Of a DNA stretch of 64,000 nucleotides, positions 27,952 to 37,492 are shown in pieces. Positions within the stretch are counted from its first letter, which is position 1; each line of letters starts with the position of its first letter. The stretch comes from Chryseobacterium phocaeense (GTDB lineage Bacteria > Bacteroidota > Bacteroidia > Flavobacteriales > Weeksellaceae): NCBI RefSeq assembly GCF_900169075.1, contig NZ_LT827014.1, positions 930,001 through 994,000 on the forward strand. The letters are read 5' to 3'. The notes below the pieces were generated by a model. That model was not told where the DNA came from. It saw nothing but the letters and a program-made list of their open reading frames with translations, and did not search any database. The position numbers and the translations under genes were made by a program.

Positions 27952-28242
27952 ATGTCTATTATTATTAAACCAGTTATCTCAGAAAAGGCTAATTACCTTA
28001 CAGATTTAAGAGGTTCTTATTCTTTCTTAGTAGATACTAAAGCGAATAAAATCCAGATTAAAAAGGCTGTTGAAGCAGCTTACGGTGTAAAAGTAGCAGA
28101 CGTTAACACAATGATTTATGCTCCGAAGGTTTCTTCAAAATACACTAAAAAAGGTCTTCAAGTAGGAAAGACAAACAAATTGAAAAAAGCGGTAATCAAA
28201 CTTGCTGAAGGTGAGGTTATCGATATTTTTGCTGTAAATTAA
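27952..28242 (+). CDS. rplW: 50S ribosomal protein L23
   Basis: A 96-residue protein at the tunnel exit, the docking site for trigger factor and SRP. Family pattern: IIKPVISEKANYLTD at the start, then FLVDTKANKIQIKKAVEAAYGVKVADVNTM. Standard place between rplD and rplB. Confidence 0.98.
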   Translation: MSIIIKPVISEKANYLTDLRGSYSFLVDTKANKIQIKKAVEAAYGVKVADVNTMIYAPKVSSKYTKKGLQVGKTNKLKKAVIKLAEGEVIDIFAVN

Positions 28243-28264
28243 TTATTAATTATAAATAATAGTA

Positions 28265-29086
28265 ATGTCTGTTAGAAAATTAAAACCTATCACCCCAGGA
28301 CAGAGATTCAGAATTGTAAACAATTTTGAGGAAATTACTACCAACAAACCGGAGAAATCTCTAACCGTTGGTATTAGTAAGTCAGGTGGACGTAACCAAA
28401 CTGGTAAAATGACCATGCGTTACACCGGAGGTGGACACAAAAAGAAATACAGAATTATCGACTTCAAAAGAAACAAGCATGACGTTGAAGCTACCGTTAA
28501 GACTGTAGAATACGATCCAAACAGAACTGCATTTATCGCTTTATTAGAGTACGCAGACGGAGAGAAGAGATACATCATCGCTCCAAACGGTATCAAAGTA
28601 GATCAGAAAGTAGTTTCAGGAGAAAGCGTTGAACCGAACGTAGGTAACGCAATGAAATTGAAAAACATTCCATTGGGTACTGTAATCTCTTGTGTTGAAA
28701 TGAAGCCTGGCCAAGGTGCTATTTTAGCAAGAAGTGCTGGTTCTTCAGCTCAATTAACTTCAAGAGACGGGAAATACGCAATCATCAAATTGCCTTCAGG
28801 AGAATCAAGAATGATCCTTACTGAATGTTATGCAATGATTGGATCAGTTTCTAACTCCGATCACCAGTTAACTGTATCAGGTAAGGCTGGTAGAAGCAGA
28901 TGGTTAGGTAGAAGACCAAGAACAAGAGCCGTTGTAATGAACCCTGTAGATCACCCAATGGGAGGTGGTGAAGGACGTTCTTCAGGAGGTCACCCAAGAT
29001 CTAGAAACGGTAAACCGGCTAAAGGTTACAAAACTAGAAAGAAAAACAAAGTGTCTAACCGTTACATCGTATCTAAAAGAAAATAA
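28265..29086 (+). CDS. rplB: 50S ribosomal protein L2
   Basis: A 273-residue protein needed for subunit joining and peptidyl-transferase activity. Motifs: [22 protein letters not shown], then [24 protein letters not shown] near the C-terminus, which contains the highly conserved His. It ends in a basic tail (KRK). Two bases separate it from rpsS. Confidence 0.99.
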   Translation: MSVRKLKPITPGQRFRIVNNFEEITTNKPEKSLTVGISKSGGRNQTGKMTMRYTGGGHKKKYRIIDFKRNKHDVEATVKTVEYDPNRTAFIALLEYADGEKRYIIAPNGIKVDQKVVSGESVEPNVGNAMKLKNIPLGTVISCVEMKPGQGAILARSAGSSAQLTSRDGKYAIIKLPSGESRMILTECYAMIGSVSNSDHQLTVSGKAGRSRWLGRRPRTRAVVMNPVDHPMGGGEGRSSGGHPRSRNGKPAKGYKTRKKNKVSNRYIVSKRK

Positions 29087-29088
29087 TT

Positions 29089-29367
29089 ATGGCAAGATCA
29101 CTTAAAAAAGGACCGTTCATTCATCATACTTTAGATAAGAAGGTTCAGGCAAATATAGAGTCTGGTAAGAAGACAGTTATTAAAACTTGGTCTAGAGCAT
29201 CGATGATCTCTCCGGACTTCGTAGGACAAACTATCGCTGTACACAACGGGAAATCTTTTATCCCGGTTTACGTTACAGAAAACATGGTAGGTCACAAGTT
29301 AGGCGAATTTTCTCCAACAAGATCTTTCAGAGGTCATGGTGGTAACAAAAACAAAGGAAGCAGATAA
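29089..29367 (+). CDS. rpsS: 30S ribosomal protein S19
   Basis: A 92-residue protein of the 30S head. It begins [18 protein letters not shown]; the signature [34 protein letters not shown] is complete. It is tightly packed between rplB and rplV (2-nt gaps). Confidence 0.99.
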   Translation: MARSLKKGPFIHHTLDKKVQANIESGKKTVIKTWSRASMISPDFVGQTIAVHNGKSFIPVYVTENMVGHKLGEFSPTRSFRGHGGNKNKGSR

Positions 29368-29369
29368 TC

Positions 29370-29768
29370 ATGGGATCAAGAAAACAAGATAGCGCAATCG
29401 CAAGAAAAGAAGCTAACAAAGACGTTGTAAAAGCTTCATTAAATGACTGCCCATCATCTCCTAGAAAAATGAGATTAGTTGCTGATATCATTAGAGGAGA
29501 GCAGGTAGATAAAGCTCTTTATATCCTAAAATATTCTAAAAAAGAAGCCTCTAACAAATTAGAGAAATTACTTCTTTCTGCTATGGCAAACTGGCAGGTG
29601 AAAAATGAGGGTGCTGATATTGAAGAAGCAAACCTTATCATTAAAGAAATCTTCGTGGATAGTGCAAGACAATTGAAGAGACTAAGACCAGCTCCGCAAG
29701 GTAGAGGGTACAGAATCAGAAAAAGATCTAACCACGTTACATTAATCTTAGGTAATAAAGAAAATTAA
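29370..29768 (+). CDS. rplV: 50S ribosomal protein L22
   Basis: A 132-residue protein whose hairpin reaches the exit tunnel ([24 protein letters not shown]). The N-terminus is about 20 residues longer than in E. coli ([36 protein letters not shown]), usual for Bacteroidota. It lies 2 nt after rpsS and 7 nt before rpsC. Confidence 0.98.
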   Translation: MGSRKQDSAIARKEANKDVVKASLNDCPSSPRKMRLVADIIRGEQVDKALYILKYSKKEASNKLEKLLLSAMANWQVKNEGADIEEANLIIKEIFVDSARQLKRLRPAPQGRGYRIRKRSNHVTLILGNKEN

Positions 29769-29775
29769 TCAAGGT

Positions 29776-30522
29776 ATGGGACAGAAGACAAGTCCAATTG
29801 GTAACAGACTAGGTATCATCAGAGGATGGGATTCTAACTGGTTTGGCGGAAACGATTATGGAGACAGAATCGCGGAAGACTACAAAATCAGAAGATACCT
29901 TGAGGCTAGATTATCTAAAGGTGGGATTTCAAAAATCTATATTGAAAGAACACTAAAATTAGTAACAGTGACAATCACTACTGCCAGACCGGGACTTATC
30001 ATCGGTAAAGGAGGTCAGGAAGTTGATAAATTGAAAGAAGAATTGAAGAAACTTACAGGTAAGGATATTCAAATCAATATTTTCGAAATCAAAAGACCTG
30101 AACTTGACGCAGTATTGGTAGCTGACAGCATCTCTAAGCAGATTGAAAACAGAATTTCTTACAGAAGAGCTGTTAAAATGGCGATGGCAAGTACAATGAG
30201 AATGGGTGCTGAAGGTATTAAAGTTCAGATCTCAGGTAGATTGAACGGTGCTGAAATGGCAAGAAGCGAATCTTTCAAAGAAGGAAGAATCCCATTGTCT
30301 ACTTTCAGAGCTGATATCGATTATCACTGGGCTGAAGCTCACACTACTTACGGTAGATTGGGAGTAAAAGTTTGGATCATGAAAGGGGAAGTTTACGGTA
30401 AAAGAGAACTTGCTCCTCTAGTGGGACAACAGAAAAAAGGAGGTCCTTCAGGAGGCGGAAACAGAGGAGACAGAGACAACAGAAGACCTAGAAAGAATAA
30501 CAATAATAACAATAATAATTAA
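29776..30522 (+). CDS. rpsC: 30S ribosomal protein S3
   Basis: A 248-residue protein at the mRNA entry. The KH domain motif [21 protein letters not shown] and the C-terminal domain ([14 protein letters not shown]..., [16 protein letters not shown]) are complete. It ends in a low-complexity tail: Gly/Arg/Asp-rich, then a run of eight Asn encoded by AAT/AAC repeats. The tail lengthens it past E. coli S3 (233). Confidence 0.99.
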   Translation: MGQKTSPIGNRLGIIRGWDSNWFGGNDYGDRIAEDYKIRRYLEARLSKGGISKIYIERTLKLVTVTITTARPGLIIGKGGQEVDKLKEELKKLTGKDIQINIFEIKRPELDAVLVADSISKQIENRISYRRAVKMAMASTMRMGAEGIKVQISGRLNGAEMARSESFKEGRIPLSTFRADIDYHWAEAHTTYGRLGVKVWIMKGEVYGKRELAPLVGQQKKGGPSGGGNRGDRDNRRPRKNNNNNNNN

Positions 30523-30524
30523 AA

Positions 30525-30608
30525 ATTTTAGATAGAAATTTTGAATTTTAAATTACCGTTACTTTTTTAAAATAAAAAAAATCTAAAATCTAAAATCTAA
30601 AATCTAAA
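30525..30608. repeat. tandem ATCTAAA repeat in the rpsC-rplP spacer
   Basis: Four perfect 7-bp copies of ATCTAAA (30581-30608) with a partial inverted match (attttagat, 30525-30533). They lie in the 97-nt gap just before rplP, inside a transcribed ribosomal operon. The rest of the spacer is A+T-rich. Confidence 0.7.
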
Positions 30609-30619
30609 ATTTAGAAATT

Positions 30620-31045
30620 ATGTTACAACCAAAAAGAACCAAATTCCGTAGAGTTCATAAGATGAAGATGAAGGGGATTGCTCAGAGAGGTAATCAACTG
30701 GCTTACGGAACTTTTGGAATCAAAGCTATAGAAGGTGCTTGGATTACTGCAAGACAAATTGAAGCTGCCCGTATCGCTGCGACGAGATATATGAAGAGAG
30801 AAGGTCAGCTATGGATCAAAATTTTCCCGGATAAGCCTATTACCAAGAAGCCAGCCGAAGTAAGGATGGGTAAAGGTAAAGGTGCCGTGGAATATTGGGT
30901 AGCTGTAGTAAAACCAGGTAAAATTATGTTCGAAGTTGGAGGTGTTCCTTACGAAGTAGCGAAAGAAGCATTAAGACTTGCAGCTCAGAAATTACCGGTA
31001 GTTACTAAATTCGTAGTTGCTAACGATTTTGTTAAACCTCTATAA
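30620..31045 (+). CDS. rplP: 50S ribosomal protein L16
   Basis: A 141-residue protein at the A-site side of the 50S. It begins [19 protein letters not shown]; the signatures [32 protein letters not shown] and [20 protein letters not shown] are complete. It lies unusually far from rpsC (97 nt, with ATCTAAA repeats between). Confidence 0.99.
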   Translation: MLQPKRTKFRRVHKMKMKGIAQRGNQLAYGTFGIKAIEGAWITARQIEAARIAATRYMKREGQLWIKIFPDKPITKKPAEVRMGKGKGAVEYWVAVVKPGKIMFEVGGVPYEVAKEALRLAAQKLPVVTKFVVANDFVKPL

Positions 31046-31056
31046 TCTTTGATACA

Positions 31057-31245
31057 ATGAAACAAGCTGATATTAAAAATTTAAGCGCGGGAGATATTCA
31101 GGCAAAACTTGATGAACTGAAAGCTCAATATTCAAAATTGAAATTGGCTCACAAGATCAGCCCAATTGAAAACCCGATCCAAATCAGAGATTTGAGAAGA
31201 ACAATCGCTAGATTAAACACTGAGTTAACCACTAAACAACAATAA
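31057..31245 (+). CDS. rpmC: 50S ribosomal protein L29
   Basis: A 62-residue two-helix protein at the tunnel exit. Motifs: [57 protein letters not shown]. It lies between rplP and rpsQ in the usual order. Confidence 0.97.
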   Translation: MKQADIKNLSAGDIQAKLDELKAQYSKLKLAHKISPIENPIQIRDLRRTIARLNTELTTKQQ

Positions 31246-31259
31246 GATTTTCATACATT

Positions 31260-31514
31260 ATGGAAAGAAACTTAAGAAAAGAAAGAATCGGAATAGTTTC
31301 CAGCAATAAAATGGAAAAGACCATTGTTGTAAGTGAGACTACGAGAGTGAAACACCCGATGTACGGTAAATTCGTATTAAAAACGAAAAAATATACTGCA
31401 CACGACGAGAACAACGAATGCACAGAAGGTGATACAGTTCTTATCCAGGAAACTAGACCTTTGAGCAAGAGCAAGAGATGGAGATTAGTAAGAATCATTG
31501 AAAAAGCTAAGTAA
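31260..31514 (+). CDS. rpsQ: 30S ribosomal protein S17
   Basis: An 84-residue OB-fold protein of the 30S body. Motifs: [34 protein letters not shown] and [23 protein letters not shown]. Two bases separate it from rplN. Confidence 0.98.
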   Translation: MERNLRKERIGIVSSNKMEKTIVVSETTRVKHPMYGKFVLKTKKYTAHDENNECTEGDTVLIQETRPLSKSKRWRLVRIIEKAK

Positions 31515-31516
31515 TA

Positions 31517-31885
31517 ATGTTACAAACAGAATCAAGATTAAAAGTTGCTGATAACACAGGTGCAAAAGAAGTACTGGTTATCAGAGTTCTGGGAGGAACC
31601 AGAAGAAGATATGCTTCAGTTGGTGATAAAATCGTTGTTACTATCAAGGATTCTACACCATCAGGAAATGCTAAAAAAGGTCAGGTATCTAAAGCTGTAG
31701 TAGTAAGAACTAAAAAAGCGGTTAGAAGAAAAGATGGTTCATACATCAAATTCGAAGACAATGCTTGTGTATTGCTAAACGCAGCGGGAGAAATGAGAGG
31801 AACACGTGTTTTCGGACCGGTTGCTCGTGAGTTGAGAGACAAAGAATATATGAAAATCATTTCATTAGCTCCTGAAGTACTTTAA
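31517..31885 (+). CDS. rplN: 50S ribosomal protein L14
   Basis: A 122-residue protein at the intersubunit face. It begins [27 protein letters not shown], and [29 protein letters not shown] closes it. Length is normal. Confidence 0.99.
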   Translation: MLQTESRLKVADNTGAKEVLVIRVLGGTRRRYASVGDKIVVTIKDSTPSGNAKKGQVSKAVVVRTKKAVRRKDGSYIKFEDNACVLLNAAGEMRGTRVFGPVARELRDKEYMKIISLAPEVL

Positions 31886-31907
31886 TTTTTAAAATTTTTA
31901 AAAGAAA

Positions 31908-32234
31908 ATGTCAAAGTTAAAAATAAAAAGAGGAGATAACGTAATCGTAACTACAGGTAAGAAAGGTCTTAAAGGTAGTACCGGTGAAGTTATTGAAGTG
32001 ATCAAGAAAGAAGGAAGAGATCCTAGAGTGATCGTTGCAGGTCTTAACATCGTTAAAAAACACGTTAAGCCTTCAGCTTCTAACCCTCAGGGGGGAATCA
32101 CTGAAAAAGAAGCTTCTATTCATATCTCAAACGTAGCTTTAGTTGGTAAAGACGGAAAAGCAATCAAAATCGGTTACAAAATCGAAGGAGATAAGAAAGT
32201 AAGAATCAACAAGAAAACGGGTGAAACTTTATAA
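31908..32234 (+). CDS. rplX: 50S ribosomal protein L24
   Basis: A 108-residue KOW-domain protein that starts 50S assembly. Motif: KIKRGDNVIVTTGKKGLKGSTGEVIEV near the start, and ASIHISNVALVGKDGKA in the second half. It sits between rplN and rplE. Confidence 0.98.
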   Translation: MSKLKIKRGDNVIVTTGKKGLKGSTGEVIEVIKKEGRDPRVIVAGLNIVKKHVKPSASNPQGGITEKEASIHISNVALVGKDGKAIKIGYKIEGDKKVRINKKTGETL

Positions 32235-32247
32235 TTTGAATTAACAC

Positions 32248-32799
32248 ATGGAATTTATAGCAAGACCCAAAAATACATACAAAGAGAAAATTGTTCCTGC
32301 AATGATGGAAGAATTTGGGTACAAATCAGTAATGCAAGTACCTAGATTAGAAAAAATCATCCTGTCCCAAGGATTAGGTGATGCCACTGCAGACAAGAAA
32401 ATCATTGATTACGCTGTAGAAGAATTAACAATGATTACCGGCCAGAAAGCTGTAGGTACCATCTCTAAGAAAGACGAAGCGGCTTTCAAATTGAGAAAAG
32501 GTATGCCAGTAGGAGCTAAAGTAACATTGAGAGCTCATAAAATGTATGAATTCTTAGACAGACTTACTTCTTCTGCTTTACCACGTATCAGAGATTTCTC
32601 TGGTATCAAAGCAGATGGGTTCGATGGTAGAGGTAATTACAACTTAGGTATTACTGAGCAGATTATCTTCCCTGAAATCGTAATTGACAAAGTGAAAAAA
32701 ATCCAGGGGATGGACATCACTTTCGTAACAACTGCGAAAACAGATAAAGAAGCGAAAGCATTATTAACTCACTTCGGTTTACCATTTAAAAAGAACTAA
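32248..32799 (+). CDS. rplE: 50S ribosomal protein L5
   Basis: A 183-residue protein that contacts 5S rRNA and the P-site tRNA. Motifs: [49 protein letters not shown], and [18 protein letters not shown]. Three bases separate it from rpsN. Confidence 0.99.
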   Translation: MEFIARPKNTYKEKIVPAMMEEFGYKSVMQVPRLEKIILSQGLGDATADKKIIDYAVEELTMITGQKAVGTISKKDEAAFKLRKGMPVGAKVTLRAHKMYEFLDRLTSSALPRIRDFSGIKADGFDGRGNYNLGITEQIIFPEIVIDKVKKIQGMDITFVTTAKTDKEAKALLTHFGLPFKKN

Positions 32800-32802
32800 G
32801 AA

Positions 32803-33072
32803 ATGGCTAAAGAATCAATGAAAGCGCGTGAGCGCAAAAGAGAAGCACTAGTTGCTAAATACGCTGACAAAAGAAAAGCTTTAAAAGAAGCTGGTGATTA
32901 TGAAGGTCTTCAGAAATTACCTAAAAATGCTTCTCCTGTAAGATTACACAACAGATGTAAACTAACAGGAAGACCAAGAGGATACATGAGAACGTTTGGT
33001 ATTTCCAGAGTAACTTTCAGAGAAATGGCAAACAACGGTCTTATCCCAGGTGTAAGAAAAGCCAGTTGGTAA
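32803..33072 (+). CDS. rpsN: 30S ribosomal protein S14, zinc-free type
   Basis: An 89-residue protein of the long zinc-independent class. It lacks the CxxC pairs of the short form and keeps only one Cys ([29 protein letters not shown]). It is the last gene before a 144-nt spacer with a strong hairpin. Confidence 0.99.
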   Translation: MAKESMKARERKREALVAKYADKRKALKEAGDYEGLQKLPKNASPVRLHNRCKLTGRPRGYMRTFGISRVTFREMANNGLIPGVRKASW

Positions 33073-33120
33073 TCATTACAAATTAATCGGGACAATTAAG
33101 TTGTTCAGATACTAAAGATA

Positions 33121-33159
33121 AAAATATCAGACCTAAGAATCTCTGAAGTCTGATATTTT
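33121..33159 (+). promoter_or_regulatory. 12-bp hairpin in the rpsN-rpsH spacer
   Basis: A perfect 12-bp inverted repeat (aaaatatcagac / gtctgatatttt) with a 15-nt loop, in the 144-nt spacer before rpsH. The following sequence (actcttcaag) is not a strong U-tract. It is more likely a partial attenuator, processing site or protein-binding site than a full terminator. Confidence 0.6.
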
Positions 33160-33216
33160 ACTCTTCAAGTCTTTGCAATACTGATTGTTCTTTAACCAAT
33201 AATTTATAAAAGAAAA

Positions 33217-33615
33217 ATGGTAACAGATCCAATTTCAGATTTCCTAACAAGAGTAAGGAACGCACAAAGCGCAGGCCACAAAGTGGTGGAAATTCCTGCA
33301 TCGAAAATCAAAAAGGAGATTACTAAGATCTTATTTGATCAGGGGTATATCTTAAACTACAAGTTTGAAGATAGCGCTGTTCAGGGAACGATCAAAATCG
33401 CTTTAAAGTATGACAAGCAAACCAGCAAACCGGCTATTAAATCTATCCAGAGAGCTTCTAGACCAGGTTTAAGACAGTACAAAGGTTCTGACGAACTTCC
33501 AAGAGTACTGAACGGTTTGGGTATAGCTGTTATCTCTACTTCTAAAGGAGTAATGACTGACAAGAAAGCTAGAGAAGAAAAAGTAGGCGGTGAAGTAATC
33601 TGCTATGTTTATTAA
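33217..33615 (+). CDS. rpsH: 30S ribosomal protein S8
   Basis: A 132-residue protein central to 30S assembly. It begins MVTDPISDFLTRVRNAQSAGHKVVEIPASKIK; the C-terminal signature GLGIAVISTSKGVMTDKKAREEKVGGEVICYVY is complete. In E. coli S8 is the translational repressor of the spc operon, which makes the hairpin directly upstream of interest. Confidence 0.99.
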   Translation: MVTDPISDFLTRVRNAQSAGHKVVEIPASKIKKEITKILFDQGYILNYKFEDSAVQGTIKIALKYDKQTSKPAIKSIQRASRPGLRQYKGSDELPRVLNGLGIAVISTSKGVMTDKKAREEKVGGEVICYVY

Positions 33616-33632
33616 TTTTTAATCAGAGGAAA

Positions 33633-34178
33633 ATGTCAAGAATTGGTAAAGCAATTATAACAATTCCAGCTGGAGTTACAATTACTGAAAATAACAGTGT
33701 TGTAACTGTAAAAGGACCTAAAGGAGAACTTTCTCAGGAACTTACAGCAGGAATTACTTTAGAACAGAAAGATGGAGAACTGAACGTAAACAGACCATCT
33801 GATTCTAAACAACACAAAGCGCTTCACGGTTTATACAGAGCGTTGATCAACAACATGATTGTTGGTGTTAATACAGGTTTCGAAAAGAAACTGGAACTAG
33901 TAGGGGTAGGATACAGAGCTTCACACGCAGGTCAGAAACTTGAGTTGGCTTTAGGATTCTCTCACGGTATTGTACTGGAACTTCCAGCTGAAGTAAAAGT
34001 AGATACATTGACTGAAAAAGGTAAAAACCCAATTATTACTTTAACGTCTCACGACAACCAACTTCTAGGAATGGTAGCTGCAAAGATCCGTTCTTTCAGA
34101 AAGCCTGAACCATACAAAGGAAAAGGGGTAAGATTCGTAGGAGAAATTGTTAGACGTAAAGCTGGTAAATCTGCTTAA
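33633..34178 (+). CDS. rplF: 50S ribosomal protein L6
   Basis: A 181-residue protein near the factor-binding centre. It begins MSRIGKAIITIPAGVTI; the second-domain motif GVGYRASHAGQKLELALGFSH and the ending PEPYKGKGVRFVGEIVRRKAGKSA are complete. Confidence 0.99.
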   Translation: MSRIGKAIITIPAGVTITENNSVVTVKGPKGELSQELTAGITLEQKDGELNVNRPSDSKQHKALHGLYRALINNMIVGVNTGFEKKLELVGVGYRASHAGQKLELALGFSHGIVLELPAEVKVDTLTEKGKNPIITLTSHDNQLLGMVAAKIRSFRKPEPYKGKGVRFVGEIVRRKAGKSA

Positions 34179-34193
34179 TAAATTATAAGTATT

Positions 34194-34547
34194 ATGGCAT
34201 TAAGTAAATTAGAAAAAAGAATAAGAATCAAAAGAAGAGTGAGAGGAAAAATCTCCGGTTCTTCTGAATTGCCAAGATTATCTGTATACAAAAGTAATAA
34301 GGAAATTTACGCTCAGTTAATCGATGATAAAAATGGTACAACTTTAGCCTCGGCTTCTTCAAGAGAGAAGGGTGTAGATGCTAACGGTACCAAGACAGAA
34401 GTTTCTGCTGCTGTTGGTAAAGCTATTGCTGCTAAAGCTATCGCTGCAGGAATTGAAAGTATTGTATTTGACAGAAACGGATTCGTATACCACGGTAGAG
34501 TGAAAGCTTTAGCTGATGGAGCGAGAGAAGGTGGACTTAAATTCTAA
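34194..34547 (+). CDS. rplR: 50S ribosomal protein L18
   Basis: A 117-residue 5S rRNA-binding protein. Motifs: [32 protein letters not shown], then [29 protein letters not shown]. Standard position between rplF and rpsE. Confidence 0.98.
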   Translation: MALSKLEKRIRIKRRVRGKISGSSELPRLSVYKSNKEIYAQLIDDKNGTTLASASSREKGVDANGTKTEVSAAVGKAIAAKAIAAGIESIVFDRNGFVYHGRVKALADGAREGGLKF

Positions 34548-34567
34548 TCATAAAAATTTCGGAAAAT

Positions 34568-35089
34568 ATGTTAGGACTAGATAATATAGAAAGAGTAAAA
34601 CCGGGAGGATTAGAATTAAAAGATCGTCTCGTAGCTGTTAACAGAGTAACAAAAGTAACCAAAGGAGGTAGAGCTTTCGGATTTTCTGCTATCGTAGTAG
34701 TAGGTAACGAAGACGGAGTAATCGGTCACGGTCTTGGAAAATCTAAAGAAGTTGCTTCTGCAATCGCGAAAGCTGTTGAAGATGCTAAGAAAAACCTTGT
34801 GAAAGTTCCTGTAATGAACCACACCATTCCTCACCAGACTACTGCAAGATACGGTGGAGCAGATATCTTCCTTAGACCTGCTTCTCACGGTACAGGGCTT
34901 ATCGCTGGTGGTGCGGTAAGAGCGGTATTGGAATCTGCTGGTATCCATGACATCCTTTCAAAATCTAAAGGATCTTCTAACCCTCACAACGTGGTGAAAG
35001 CTACTTTCAAAGCGTTATTGGATATCAGAAGACCTGAAGAAGTTGCAAGAATGAGAGGAGTTTCTCTAACTAAAGTGTTTAACGGTTAA
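34568..35089 (+). CDS. rpsE: 30S ribosomal protein S5
   Basis: A 173-residue protein important for decoding accuracy. Motifs: [31 protein letters not shown] and [22 protein letters not shown] [21 protein letters not shown], with the C-terminal domain ending [19 protein letters not shown]. The start is at 34568. rpmD follows after 10 nt. Confidence 0.98.
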   Translation: MLGLDNIERVKPGGLELKDRLVAVNRVTKVTKGGRAFGFSAIVVVGNEDGVIGHGLGKSKEVASAIAKAVEDAKKNLVKVPVMNHTIPHQTTARYGGADIFLRPASHGTGLIAGGAVRAVLESAGIHDILSKSKGSSNPHNVVKATFKALLDIRRPEEVARMRGVSLTKVFNG

Positions 35090-35099
35090 TATTAGAACA

Positions 35100-35276
35100 A
35101 TGGCAACAATCAAAGTAAAGCAAGTAAGAAGCGCTATTGGAAGAACAAAAACCCAAAAGAGAACGCTTGAAGCATTAGGATTTAAGAAACTTCACCAAGT
35201 TGTAGAACATGAAGCTACTCCTTCTATCTTAGGAATGATAGCTGCAGTTAGTCATTTACTTGAAGTTCAGAAATAA
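35100..35276 (+). CDS. rpmD: 50S ribosomal protein L30
   Basis: A 58-residue gene read directly from the sequence: ATG at 35100, TAA at 35274-35276. It begins MATIKVKQVRSAIGRT, continues KRTLEALGFKKLHQVVEHEATPS and ends HLLEVQK. This matches L30 in length and motif and has its usual place between rpsE and rplO. A length cut-off of 60 residues would miss it. Confidence 0.96.
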   Translation: MATIKVKQVRSAIGRTKTQKRTLEALGFKKLHQVVEHEATPSILGMIAAVSHLLEVQK

Positions 35277-35287
35277 TTAAAAAATTC

Positions 35288-35364
35288 AAAGATTAAAAGA
35301 TTAAAAGATTCTTTCTATCTTAGCGGGAATTTTTTTAATCTTTAAATTATTTAATCTTTAAATC
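35288..35364. repeat. AAAGATT / AATCTTT inverted and tandem repeats before rplO
   Basis: Three AAAGATT units (35288-35310) are followed by two AATCTTTAAA units (35337-35364), giving an imperfect A+T-only stem in the 96-nt rpmD-rplO spacer. There is no U-tract beyond it that would make a strong terminator. Confidence 0.6.
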
Positions 35365-35372
35365 AATAAAAA

Positions 35373-35822
35373 ATGAATTTAAACAACATAAAACCTGCTG
35401 CAGGTTCTACTTTCAACTCTAAAAGAATTGGTAGAGGACAAGGTACAGGAAAAGGAGGTACTGCTACGAAAGGTCACAAAGGTCAGAAAGCAAGAGCCGG
35501 TTATTCTCAGAAAATCGGTTTCGAAGGTGGACAGATGCCTTTACAAAGAAGATTACCTAAATTCGGTTTCAAAAACGTAAACAGAAAAAAGTTTAGAGGC
35601 GTAAACCTTGATACTATCCAGACTTTAATCGAGAACAAATCCATCACCGGAGATATTACGAAAGAAGTTTTAGTAGAAAACGGTGTAGTTTCTAAAAACG
35701 AATTAGTGAAAATTATGGGTAGAGGAGAATTGAAATCTGCGGTTTCAATCTCTGCTGACAAGTTCACTAAATCTGCTGAAGAGCTTATTGCTAAAGCAGG
35801 TGGAAAAGCAATTACCTTATAA
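35373..35822 (+). CDS. rplO: 50S ribosomal protein L15
   Basis: A 149-residue protein of the 50S core. The Gly-rich N-terminal extension is visible (RIGRGQGTGKGGTATKGHKGQKARAGYSQKIGFEGGQMPLQRRLPKFGF). The C-terminal globular domain ends AGGKAITL. It precedes secY by 9 nt. Confidence 0.99.
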   Translation: MNLNNIKPAAGSTFNSKRIGRGQGTGKGGTATKGHKGQKARAGYSQKIGFEGGQMPLQRRLPKFGFKNVNRKKFRGVNLDTIQTLIENKSITGDITKEVLVENGVVSKNELVKIMGRGELKSAVSISADKFTKSAEELIAKAGGKAITL

Positions 35823-35831
35823 TACTTACTA

Positions 35832-37211
35832 ATGAAAGAATTTATACAAACCCTTAAGAATATTTGGAGCCTAAAGGAATTAAGAGATAAAATTCTCTTT
35901 ACGTTAGGTATTATCCTTGTGTATAGATTCGCATCTTATATCTCGCTTCCCGCAATTAACCTTGCAGAAGTGGGAGATCTCTTAGAGCATTATAAAAATC
36001 AAGGCGGTAACAAGCAAGGAGCAGGTCTCCTTGGCTTGCTTTCGTCGTTTACGGGGGGAGCTTTCAGCCACGCTTCCGTAATGGCGTTGGGAATCATGCC
36101 TTATATTTCTGCTTCTATTATTGTTCAGTTGATGGGGATGGCTATTCCTTATCTTCAGAAACTTCAGAAGGATGGAGAGTCAGGTAGAAATACATTGAAC
36201 CAAATTACAAGATGGTTAACGATAGGGGTGTGTCTGGTACAGGCGCCTTCTTACTTAACTTCTATTACTCAATTATTCCTACCATATGCTCAGTTCTCTT
36301 CTGCATACTATGTAGAGCCGAATTCCATTATGTTCTGGTTACCAAGTATCGTTATTTTGGTTGCCGGTTCAGTATTCGCAATGTGGTTGGGTGAGAAAAT
36401 CACCGACAAAGGTATCGGGAACGGTATCTCTATCCTTATTATGGTGGGGATCCTTTCAAGATTACCTGAAGCATTCGTACAGGAAATGGCCGTGCAGAAC
36501 GGAAAAGGAGGAATGGGATCTATCATGATCCTTATTGAAGTAATATTCTGGATGCTGGTAGTTCTTTTAGCAGTAGTTTTATCTGTTGCTGTCAGAAAAA
36601 TCCCGATTCAGTATGTAAGCAGAGCTCAAGCAAGAGGAGGTGTAAACAGAAATCTTATGCAGGGAGCAAGACAGTGGATCCCATTGAAAGTGAATGCTGC
36701 TGGTGTAATGCCGATTATCTTTGCCCAGGCACTGATGTTCGTACCAGGATTATTAACGAAGTTCGATGAGTCCAATACTTTTCTTGCAGGTTTCAAGAAT
36801 GTTTTTAGCTGGCAGTACAATGTATTGTTCGCGCTATTAATTATTATCTTCTCATTCTTCTATACTGCAATTACAATTCCGGTAAACCAAATGGCTGATG
36901 ATTTGAAGAGAAATGGAGGTTTAGTACCGAAAGTAAGACCCGGTAAAGAAACAGCTGACTATTTAGATGATATTTTATCAAAAATTACCTTGCCAGGTGC
37001 AATATTTTTGTCTATCTTTGCAGTCCTTCCGGCAATAGTGCATGGAAGCTTTGTTCAGACAGACGCGTTTGCCCTATTTTTCGGGGGAACATCACTATTA
37101 ATTATGGTGGGTGTAATTTTAGATACCGTTCAACAGATTAACACATATCTGCTGAACCATCACTATGATGGCTTAATGCAGTCTAAATTGTCAAGAACGA
37201 CTGGATATTAA
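35832..37211 (+). CDS. secY: protein translocase subunit SecY
   Basis: A 459-residue translocation channel with ten membrane helices. Family signatures: MALGIMPYISASIIVQLMG (helix 2 plug-side region) and GIGNGISILIMVGILSRLP, then NRNLMQGARQWIPLKVNAAGVMPIIFAQALM and QTDAFALFFGGTSLLIMVGVILDTVQQI. It forms the core channel with SecE and SecG. Its place between rplO and infA is usual. Confidence 0.99.
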   Translation: MKEFIQTLKNIWSLKELRDKILFTLGIILVYRFASYISLPAINLAEVGDLLEHYKNQGGNKQGAGLLGLLSSFTGGAFSHASVMALGIMPYISASIIVQLMGMAIPYLQKLQKDGESGRNTLNQITRWLTIGVCLVQAPSYLTSITQLFLPYAQFSSAYYVEPNSIMFWLPSIVILVAGSVFAMWLGEKITDKGIGNGISILIMVGILSRLPEAFVQEMAVQNGKGGMGSIMILIEVIFWMLVVLLAVVLSVAVRKIPIQYVSRAQARGGVNRNLMQGARQWIPLKVNAAGVMPIIFAQALMFVPGLLTKFDESNTFLAGFKNVFSWQYNVLFALLIIIFSFFYTAITIPVNQMADDLKRNGGLVPKVRPGKETADYLDDILSKITLPGAIFLSIFAVLPAIVHGSFVQTDAFALFFGGTSLLIMVGVILDTVQQINTYLLNHHYDGLMQSKLSRTTGY

Positions 37212-37214
37212 TTT

Positions 37215-37430
37215 ATGGCAAAACAAAAACATATTGAACAAGACGGCGTTATCACGGAAGCACTTTCGAACGCCCAGTTCCGTGTAGAGCTGGAGAATGG
37301 GCATATACTTATTGCTCATATTTCCGGTAAAATGAGAATGCATTATATTAAACTTTTACCTGGAGACAAGGTAAAACTAGAAATGTCTCCCTATGATTTA
37401 ACGAAAGGGAGAATTACATTTAGATATTAA
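37215..37430 (+). CDS. infA: translation initiation factor IF-1
   Basis: A 71-residue OB-fold protein. Motifs: [30 protein letters not shown] and [22 protein letters not shown]. It begins 3 nt after secY and is followed by the hairpin at 37438-37465 and rpmJ. Confidence 0.99.
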   Translation: MAKQKHIEQDGVITEALSNAQFRVELENGHILIAHISGKMRMHYIKLLPGDKVKLEMSPYDLTKGRITFRY

Positions 37431-37437
37431 AACAAAC

Positions 37438-37465
37438 GCCAAATGGAATGTAAGTTCCATTTGGC
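37438..37465 (+). promoter_or_regulatory. perfect 11-bp hairpin between infA and rpmJ
   Basis: GCCAAATGGAA - TGTAAG - TTCCATTTGGC. There is no U-tract after it (tcttgttgaaa), so it is not a standard terminator. It is a candidate RNA-processing, attenuation or protein-binding element inside the ribosomal transcript, 28 nt before rpmJ. Confidence 0.65.
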
Positions 37466-37492
37466 TCTTGTTGAAAAATAAATACTATCAAA

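Noticed and set aside
30581..30608. ATCTAAA tandem repeat considered as a CRISPR-like array
   Set aside because: The unit is 7 bp with no spacers and there are no cas genes; it is a simple tandem repeat.
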